Below are positions 1 to 6,900 of a stretch of 7,541 nt of DNA, piece by piece. Position 1 is the stretch's first letter; every line of letters starts with the position of its first letter. Source of the DNA: Candidatus Altarchaeota archaeon (GTDB lineage: Archaea > SpSt-1190); assembly GCA_030590165.1 (NCBI GenBank), contig JAUUZA010000032.1, forward strand, positions 1 through 7,541, written 5' to 3'. The notes below the pieces were generated by a model that was not told the DNA's origin, searched no databases, and was given only the letters and a program-made list of their open reading frames with translations. The translations under genes and the position numbers were made by a program.

Positions 1-1805
1 TAAAAACTTTAACAGACCAAGTAAAAGCCGGAGGTGTTCTGAAATTTGAAGTAACTATACTCAATATGGGTGGAACCGAAACAGTCGAAGACATAATAAT
101 AAATTATTCAGTCAGGGCTTTAGACGGTTCAGATACTTTAATTACTCTTGAAAGTGAAACTGTCGCGGTTGAAAATTTACTTAGATTTAATAGAGATGTA
201 ACCATACCAAAAAATTCACCAGAAGGTCGATATGTAATTGAAGTTGTGGCCAGTTATTGGTATGGAAGAAAATGGGCTACAAGTTCAGATAGTTTTGAAG
301 TAGATTTTGAACCAGCTCCACTTACTGCATTTAAAGCCGTTGTCAATTGGTGGGTCAGTTGGATAATCTTCTTCATACTTATTCCTAGTGGATTCTTCGG
401 TTTCAAATACTTTAAGAAATGGAGAGCAACAAAGAGTGAAAAACAAAGATATTCACTTCCAATTGATATGAATGAATTACCGAAGAAAGGCGGAAGTTCC
501 GTTAAGATTGGACGCATTGCAGAAACTGATGTAGAAGCTTGGTTTGACCTTGATGACCTTACAACTCACGCAATTGTTGCAGGTGCAACAGGTTCAGGTA
601 AATCTGTTTCTGCACAAGTAATTACTGAAGAAGCATTATTACAAAATAAAGCTGTAGTAGTCTTTGACCCAACTGCACAATGGAGTGGTTTCCTCGCTCC
701 AAATAGAGATAAGAAAATGCTCAAAACTTATCCTGGATTTAATTTAACTGAAGCCGATTCACGTTCATTCAAAGGTTTAATTTTAGAAATTACAGACCCA
801 GCACAAATTGAAAGTATTGACTTCAAACAATGGATTAGACCTGGGGAAATTACAGTATTCACTCTTAACAAACTCACTACTGCACAATTTGATGGTGCAA
901 TCAGAAACGTAATATCTACTTTCTTCAAACAAGTTTGGGAAGAAAGCTCAGAATTAAAAGTTCTAATCATCTTTGACGAAGTCCACAGATTACTCGAGAA
1001 ATACGGCGGTCTAGGTGGATATATTTCACTTGAAAAAGCAGCTCGTGAATTCCGTAAGTGGGGTCTTGGATTGATGGTTATTTCACAGGTATTAAGCGAC
1101 TTCAAAGAAGCAGTTAAAGGTAACGTACTATTTGAAGTCCAAATGCACACTAAAGGTTCAGATATTGAAAGAGTTAGGTCTAAATATGGAGATGACTTTG
1201 CAGCACGCCTTATCCGTCAGGAAATAGGTGTAGGTTTCTTACAAAATCCAAAATATAATAGAGGTAAACCTTGGTTCGTTCAATTTAGACCTTTACTCCA
1301 CAGTCCGCATAAACTTTTGGAAGAAGAACTTGAAACTTATAAGCGTCTAGGTGCTCTTATTTGGGCTATACGGGACAAGCTTAATATCATGAAAGCTAAA
1401 GGAACAAATGTCGGTGATATTGAACTTGAACTTAAACTTGCAGAAGATAAACTTAAGACTGGTGCTTTCCGTATGGCTGAAATCTATCTTGATGGACTCA
1501 AAAAGAGAGTAGGAGTAAGTGGAAAAGCACCAACACCACAAAAAAGTAAGTCATCAAATGAGGAAACATCAGCAGAAGAAACTAAAACTGATGAAACTAA
1601 AGTAGAAGAAACTAAAGTCGGAGAAGATAAACAAACAAAACCAAAGAGGATTTCAAGCAGTAAAAAGAAAAGTAAAGGAAAATCTAAAAAAACAGTGAAG
1701 AAATCACACTCAACTGGAAAAAAGAAAGGAGTTAAACCTAAAAAAACAAAGAAACACAGTGCGAAAAAGAAAATAAAGAAAGGAAAAAAAGGTAAGAAAA
1801 AATGA
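1..1805 (+). CDS. Membrane-anchored HerA/DUF87-type ATPase with extracellular CARDB-like domain (5'-partial)
   Basis: The frame is open from the left edge: the first complete codon is at base 3 and 600 residues are visible (numbered from there). ATG at 66 is internal, because the 21 codons before it complete a beta-sandwich pattern (AGG-x-L-x-F-x-V ... NMG). Order: CARDB-like domain about 1-101, assumed extracellular; one membrane span about 112-134 followed by a Lys/Arg-rich stop-transfer segment; RecA-fold motor with Walker A GATGSGKS at 194-201, FDP at 221-223, Walker B VLIIFDE at 320-326 and a polar ISQ motif at 360-362; helical module about 466-503; acidic stretch 518-541; Lys-rich tail 548-600. 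The P-loop resembles HerA/VirD4-type hexameric pumps, which move DNA or protein. The membrane anchor, ectodomain and absence of an adjacent nurA argue against classical HerA end resection. The substrate is unknown. The signal peptide or first span must lie left of the window. No cysteine is visible. It overlaps the next gene by ATGA. Confidence 0.9.
   Translation, partial: KTLTDQVKAGGVLKFEVTILNMGGTETVEDIIINYSVRALDGSDTLITLESETVAVENLLRFNRDVTIPKNSPEGRYVIEVVASYWYGRKWATSSDSFEVDFEPAPLTAFKAVVNWWVSWIIFFILIPSGFFGFKYFKKWRATKSEKQRYSLPIDMNELPKKGGSSVKIGRIAETDVEAWFDLDDLTTHAIVAGATGSGKSVSAQVITEEALLQNKAVVVFDPTAQWSGFLAPNRDKKMLKTYPGFNLTEADSRSFKGLILEITDPAQIESIDFKQWIRPGEITVFTLNKLTTAQFDGAIRNVISTFFKQVWEESSELKVLIIFDEVHRLLEKYGGLGGYISLEKAAREFRKWGLGLMVISQVLSDFKEAVKGNVLFEVQMHTKGSDIERVRSKYGDDFAARLIRQEIGVGFLQNPKYNRGKPWFVQFRPLLHSPHKLLEEELETYKRLGALIWAIRDKLNIMKAKGTNVGDIELELKLAEDKLKTGAFRMAEIYLDGLKKRVGVSGKAPTPQKSKSSNEETSAEETKTDETKVEETKVGEDKQTKPKRISSSKKKSKGKSKKTVKKSHSTGKKKGVKPKKTKKHSAKKKIKKGKKGKKK
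1578..1622 (+). repeat. Three 15-base tandem repeats encoding an E-T-K pentapeptide
   Basis: Three imperfect 15-base units, each beginning GAAACTAAA (1578, 1593, 1608), encode ETKTD, ETKVE and ETKVG in the acidic linker between the ATPase core and the Lys-rich tail. The period keeps frame, so unit gain or loss would change linker length without breaking the gene. Confidence 0.75.
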
Positions 1806-2515
1806 AAACTAAATTAATACTCTTGTTTTTGTTAATGAATGTATTCGCACTTAGCCTTAGTCATGATGCTGAAGTTTTAATCATCCCAGGAGAAACCCAT
1901 ATAATTAATGTAGTTGCACTCGAAAATAAAAGTATTACTTATGGAATTACTTGTCAATCTGAATTGCAAACTAAGTGTCCCTCTTATATACACTTAATTT
2001 CAGATAAAGAAACCAAAATACCAATTGAAGTTACTGCTAATTTACGCGGTGTTTATCCCTTAGATTTAATAATAAATAATGAAAGGTCAACCATATTCAT
2101 AATTTCAGCCAATCAAACGCGCGTCTTTTATGATAATTTAAAAGCATATGAAAATAATTTTGAAATTCTTAAACTTAAACACGGTGAACATCCTTTAATT
2201 GAAAAAGGGTTTATTTTAGTTGAGAGTGGATGGAACTTATATTATTCAAAAGATTATATGCCAATTAATCAAATTTTTAGTGAATTACAAAGAACGGTGA
2301 ATGAATATTATGAAATTTTAAAACAAAAGAATAATGAAATTGAGTTTGAAGAAACTCAAACTATAAAACTCGGAAACGCACTTTTTCCACTCTTAATTCT
2401 TGGTCTTCTTGCTTTCTTAACTTTCAAAAAGAAAAAAGAAAAAACGAACACCCCAGATATTAATGAAATAAAAAAGCTTGTTATAACTGAATTTGGAGGT
2501 CAGAACAATGGTTAA
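1802..2515 (+). CDS. Small type I membrane protein with signal peptide, unknown family
   Basis: I do not recognise a family for this 237-residue protein. Residues 1-20 look like a signal peptide (MKTK, a Leu-rich core, then SLS-H). Residues 22-150 are mostly short beta-type segments with a close cysteine pair (C51, C59) that could form a disulfide, and with sequons NKS (42) and NQT (104). Residues 152-186 look helical and may form a coiled coil. A membrane span lies at about 190-208, followed by KKKK and a cytosolic tail of about 27 residues containing INEIKKLV. The predicted topology is N-terminus outside, C-terminus inside. The start overlaps the ATPase stop as ATGA, and an AGGT at 1790-1793 gives only a weak ribosome binding site, so translation is probably coupled. 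Its position between the ATPase and the coiled-coil protein suggests a membrane partner of both; this is inference. Confidence 0.85.
   Translation: MKTKLILLFLLMNVFALSLSHDAEVLIIPGETHIINVVALENKSITYGITCQSELQTKCPSYIHLISDKETKIPIEVTANLRGVYPLDLIINNERSTIFIISANQTRVFYDNLKAYENNFEILKLKHGEHPLIEKGFILVESGWNLYYSKDYMPINQIFSELQRTVNEYYEILKQKNNEIEFEETQTIKLGNALFPLLILGLLAFLTFKKKKEKTNTPDINEIKKLVITEFGGQNNG
2495..2500 (+). promoter_or_regulatory. Perfect Shine-Dalgarno GGAGGT that decides the coiled-coil gene start
   Basis: GGAGGT lies seven bases before ATG at 2508 and inside the last codons of the preceding gene. A possible TTG start at 2493 in the same frame overlaps the motif itself and has no upstream ribosome binding site, so ATG 2508 is the better start. 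It is the only strong ribosome binding site I see in the window. Confidence 0.85.
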
Positions 2516-3911
2516 AAAAATAAAAAAAACACCTAAGAAAAAAACCACACGTGGTGGGGAAAGAACAAAAAAACAAACTGTAAAAAAAAGAGCGATTAAA
2601 AAAACAACAAGCAAGAGAGTTAAAACAAAAACTAGAAAAACCCCAGCAAGGAAACCATCAAAGAAGGGAGAAGAAAAGGTGAAAAAGATAATGACTGAAA
2701 CTCCAGACACTGAAGAGGAAACTACACAAGAAGAAACTCAAAAAGAAGAAGGCACCATAGGAGATATAATGAAGGCTGAAGGTTTAGTTACTGAACCAGA
2801 CAGAGAATCAATGTTAAAGTCCCAATCAACACCAAAACTTTCTGAAATTACTATGAAAATAGATCGTATTAGTGGTAAACTTGAATTATTCAAAGGAATG
2901 CTTGATTCATTCAGTGAAAGAATTCTTGATATGAATGAAAGATTAGGGGATACAAGACGAATGGTTTTCGAAAGAGAAAAAACATCTTCAAAAATTGAAA
3001 CTCGTTTTGATAAGGTTGAAACCATAGTAAAAGACTTAGACCCTGAAATAATTGTACTAAGATTTGAAAAATTCAAAGCCTCAATAGATAAACAAAATTC
3101 AAATTTAGAAAGAATTAAAGAACTTCTAACAAATGTTAGTGACCGTTTGAACATTACTGAAAAAAAACTTTCAAAAATAAAAAGTATAGACAATATTGTG
3201 AATGCAGGAAAAATTGTTGAAGAAAAAATTAAAACTATTGAAGACACAAAAAAATATTCAGATAAAATGGCTTCAAAAGTTGAAGCCATGTTTTTAGGAG
3301 TAAATGAAAAAATAAGTGGCCTTACTGAAATTCTAAACAAAATAGATAAAAATGATGTCATACTCCAAGATTCTTTAAAAGATATTGATAAAATTAGGTT
3401 TCAAATAGATGAAGACCTTGTAAAAAAGAAACAAATTGATTCTCTTATAGATTCAGTAAAAGATATTATAGTCGAAGAAGTTGTAGGTATCAATCCTGTT
3501 GCTTTTGATAATTTAAGACGTCGTATATCTTTATTAGAGAATAAAACCAAGACACCCCAAATGTTAGAGGGAGAAAAAAAGAAATTAATACTACTTTCTG
3601 ACCAAATAGAAAGAGACTATCAAATGGGACGTTTAAACAAAGACAGTTATTCTGAAATTAAAAAAAGTATTGAAAAAAAAGTAAATGAAATTGAAATGGT
3701 AAGTGAACGAAAAAGTAAACGAAATAAATCTAATAAACCACCTCAAGTAATTACCACAAAAATTAAAACTAAACTTAGTGAACTTTCAAATGATGAAGAT
3801 AAAGAAAAACCTGAAGATGGAAAAAAAGTAATACGACAGGAAAAAAGAAAAAAGAAAAGGGGACTAACAAAATTAAAAGAAGAATTATTAAAACAAACAA
3901 GAAAAAAATAA
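2508..3911 (+). CDS. Cytosolic coiled-coil protein with Lys-rich ends and a SHOCT-like motif
   Basis: This 467-residue protein has no signal peptide, membrane span or cysteine. Residues 1-60 are extremely Lys/Arg-rich and probably disordered. Residues 63-82 form an acidic Glu/Thr block. Residues 112-350 are long charged helices with heptad-like spacing. Within them, ERLGDTRRMVFEREK (144-158) and SDKMASKVEAMF (251-262) resemble, from memory, recurring segments of uncharacterised archaeal coiled-coil proteins. Residues 366-391 hold a short helical-hairpin motif (Y-x-x-G-x-L, then SEIKK) like SHOCT domains. The C-terminus (439-467) is again basic. It starts inside the end of the preceding gene with an 8-base overlap, so expression is probably coupled to the membrane genes upstream. 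A plausible role is a cytosolic scaffold or linker; basic ends could bind nucleic acid or an acidic partner. Archaellum FlaC/D/E proteins are also coiled-coil but their diagnostic motif is not seen. Confidence 0.85.
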   Translation: MVKKIKKTPKKKTTRGGERTKKQTVKKRAIKKTTSKRVKTKTRKTPARKPSKKGEEKVKKIMTETPDTEEETTQEETQKEEGTIGDIMKAEGLVTEPDRESMLKSQSTPKLSEITMKIDRISGKLELFKGMLDSFSERILDMNERLGDTRRMVFEREKTSSKIETRFDKVETIVKDLDPEIIVLRFEKFKASIDKQNSNLERIKELLTNVSDRLNITEKKLSKIKSIDNIVNAGKIVEEKIKTIEDTKKYSDKMASKVEAMFLGVNEKISGLTEILNKIDKNDVILQDSLKDIDKIRFQIDEDLVKKKQIDSLIDSVKDIIVEEVVGINPVAFDNLRRRISLLENKTKTPQMLEGEKKKLILLSDQIERDYQMGRLNKDSYSEIKKSIEKKVNEIEMVSERKSKRNKSNKPPQVITTKIKTKLSELSNDEDKEKPEDGKKVIRQEKRKKKRGLTKLKEELLKQTRKK

Positions 3912-3927
3912 ATTACTTTAATAATTT
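3902..3927 (-). terminator. Candidate terminator of the minus-strand surface-protein gene
   Basis: Reading the minus strand, the same A/T-only hairpin (3922-3927 with 3910-3915) is followed by seven T's (plus-strand A's 3902-3908), just after the TAA stop at 3915-3913. The T-run is made by the terminal Lys codons of the opposing coiled-coil gene. This gives one shared bidirectional element; stem stability is low. Confidence 0.4.
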
Positions 3928-3930
3928 TTT
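3910..3930 (+). terminator. Candidate terminator of the plus-strand operon
   Basis: An A/T-only inverted repeat pairs 3910-3915 with 3922-3927 around a six-base loop and runs into six T's at 3925-3930. Archaeal termination often needs only a T-run. The stem is weak, and the T-run is also the Lys-Lys codons near the end of the convergent gene. Predicted from sequence only. Confidence 0.4.
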
Positions 3931-6900
3931 CAATTCTTCAAAAGTTTCTCTTGAAAGCATACCCTCTTCATATTGATGCTTCACGGTTTCAAAAACACCT
4001 GATTCTGAACTGCTTTCTTTTGACCTTGCCAAAACATCTTTAATCTTAACTAAAGTTTTCTTTCTATCTTCACCTCTAAACTTCATAAGTTTCCTGACAA
4101 CCAATAAAATAAGAATTGCAAGAGCCATTAAAGAAAAACCAATCACATACCAATTAGAAGGAATATCTGTAATTTGAGGTGCTACAAATGGTCTTGGTCT
4201 TTCAAGTTCAAGTAAATATTTCACTTCTTCCATCACGGTTTCAACATCTGAAATTGTTTTTATAGCATCAACTGTCTTGTCTTCCTCAAGATATAATTCA
4301 GCAATATCTAAAAATTCTCTTGATTTTCTTAAAAGTGAAAGAATCTTTGTAACATCAGAACCTCTTGCTGCTGCAGTTCCCGCCCTATCTTCCAAATCAA
4401 GAAGTTCACTCCTTAAAGAGGTAATTTTTGCACGTAATGCGGCCTCTTGCGTCTTAAAAACAATTATTTTATAAAATTCATATTCCTCAATTTCTTTTGA
4501 TATTATTTTCATTTTAGAAACATAAGTGCGAGCATCGGCATCTAGAGGAACTTCAAATTTAACAACGAGATATCCACTCGACCCTTGACCAAGACTAGGT
4601 AAAGCCCTAACAACTTCAAACCAATCTCTTTCAATATCTTCAAAAAAGACAGTTATATCATTCAAAGGAACATTTCCTGTATTCTTCACTTCAATTGTTA
4701 AATAACCAATTGACCCCCTATTCACTATCATTTCTTCAGGAAATTTATTTGTAATAGTAAGTTCAATAACTGCAGCCTCAACAGGAATTATTATGTCAGG
4801 AATTATTGGTTCTTCCTCTTCCTCAGCTTCAATAACTTTAAATGTTCTATACACTTCTATTGGGGGATTTATTGTTGAATAATTAAGTTTAACATGAAGA
4901 CTATAATCTCCTTCTGCTTGATTTGAATATATGGGTAAATTTCTACTTATTGATATATTTCCTCCTGCTGAAACAAAAACAGCTTCACCTGCAACTTCAG
5001 CAAATTTTGTTCCAGCAGTATTTTCAACCCAATAAGACAAAAAGACATCCTGACTAAAATCACCCATATTCATCAAAAACACATCAAAATCAATATTAGT
5101 GCTGGGGGGTACTTCCGCCTCCAAAGAACTTATCACTACATCAAATGGACCACCATAACTAACTCTAAACGACTGAAGTTTTTGAGTTTGACGCCCACCT
5201 TCTGTAATAACTAAATTTGCTAAATAATATCCAACAGGTGATGCTGCCGCCATTGCATGACTTTTAATATAAATCTTACTTGTATTTGTTGTATTCAAAA
5301 CATTAAATGATGTGGATTCAAAATATATTTCTTGAGCTGGGTCAAATACAGTTAATTTAATTTCATCAGGTTCTTGAAAATCACGGTCAGTGTATACTAA
5401 AACATAAAAATTCATAACAGAATCGGGATACCAAATTAAACTGGTTTCAAAATCTACATTATACATTTCTCGAACTTTAAAAATATATGTTGTGTTATGT
5501 GTAGAAGTTTTATTCACAATTTCATCATAATGTGTTGAATTCACTTCTAAAATATAATCTCCCAAGGGTGCATCACTTGGAATTGTGAATGAAGGGATTT
5601 GTAAAATTGTTCCTTCATATGAAAAATTTTCATGATATCTTAAATCTCCCTGTGAATCAAATAAAGATACTCCTGAAAAAGTTGTAATATATGTTCCTCC
5701 TGTATTAGTTGCATTAAGATATAATGACGCAGTTTCACCCGCAAAATATGTTGAAAAAGGTGTTTCCACTACAACTTTTAATTTTGGGTAAACATACAGT
5801 GAAACATTTTCATATGAAAACAAGCCAAGGTTGTCTTTAGACATTACTTGAAAGGTGTAATTCCCAAAAACCACGTTTGACCCCCATGAACCCGGGTGAT
5901 TTTGAGCAAAAACATACAAATTTCCGTCAAGATCTATTAAACTCATATTAATTTCATCAGTAGTATTATCTGGTTTGAAAACCGTTAAGGTAGTATATTC
6001 TATCCCTGTATTAGATTTATCAGTAACATTTGCTTCAATGTAAACACTATCCAACTCTTCAATAATATATGAGGAAAGAGTTACATTTATTTCAGCAAGT
6101 TCAGCGGGGATTAAATTAAGTGTAATTTGGTCTAAAACAGGTAATGAATCCAAACCAGACATATCATATGTAGCGTTATAATAATCCCTTGCTTCTCCCG
6201 TAACATTCCAAAAAAATGAAATTGGATAATCTTCTTGTTTTTGAATTATAAAATTAGTAATATTCACATATGTAAAATTCACTTCGTCTGGAGAAATTGT
6301 AAAGTTTATTTCAGCATTACCAGTATTATTAATAAAAACATCACAAACTTTTCCTTCATCTAAAGCCATTGGAACTGAACAATTACTTGGAGTAAATTCC
6401 CATGTTCTTGATGTTGGAACTGAAATGTTGAGTGAAATTAAATCAAAACCCCCATTTGTACTTGAAGTATTCAAAGTTCCTGAATAATTTCCAGGGGTGT
6501 ATCCTAAAGGAACCGTAATATTCACTTTTACATCAATCTCTGACCCCAAGGGTAAAACTACTACCACTGGATCTGGGGTCATTGAAAAATCATCAATCCC
6601 CGATTCAGCCATCGTAATCCCTAAAATTTGGATGTTCCCAATATTTCTAAGTGTAAAATTTCCTAAAAGATTATTTTCTCCATGATTAATTGTACCATTA
6701 ACATAATTTTCATCAGTACCAAATAAAGGATTACTTTGAACTTGAACTGTTATTATAGTTGTATTATACGAAATTCCCATCCCTGGATTTATCCAAGAAA
6801 CATTTGCAGTTACATTATATTCACCTGGAATACTTTTTGTGAGCGCCAATTCAAAAGTAGTATTGCATTGACCATCAACTAAAATATTACCACAAGAAAA

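Noticed and set aside
66-68. ATG as the start of the ATPase gene
   Set aside because: The frame is open to the left edge, and the 21 preceding codons complete the beta-sandwich domain, so the gene begins outside the window.
582-605. Classical HerA/NurA DNA end-resection role, or FtsK-like chromosome segregation
   Set aside because: The motor has a membrane anchor and ectodomain, there is no nurA, and no FtsK gamma-type DNA-reading domain follows the core.
728-1150. Minus-strand 140-residue open frame
   Set aside because: It lies across the ATPase core, including Walker B, and has no recognisable protein features.
2493-2495. TTG start adding five residues to the coiled-coil protein
   Set aside because: It overlaps the GGAGGT ribosome binding site, which is correctly placed for ATG 2508.
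2511-2560. Programmed frameshift at the A-runs near the second and third genes
   Set aside because: The stop of the second gene comes before the long A-runs, and an 8-base overlap with a strong ribosome binding site explains expression of the third.
2417-2710. Minus-strand 97-residue frame rich in Phe, Leu and Val that looks like a membrane protein
   Set aside because: It is the antisense of Lys-rich codons (AAA read as TTT), overlaps two well-supported genes, and has no ribosome binding site.
2738-3361. Minus-strand 207-residue open frame
   Set aside because: Its Ser/Phe/Leu-rich content is the antisense shadow of the coiled-coil gene; no motif or ribosome binding site is visible.
2838-3560. 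Archaellum accessory protein FlaC/D/E
   Set aside because: Coiled-coil character is similar, but the diagnostic motif near the end of the coil is not seen and no other archaellum gene is present.
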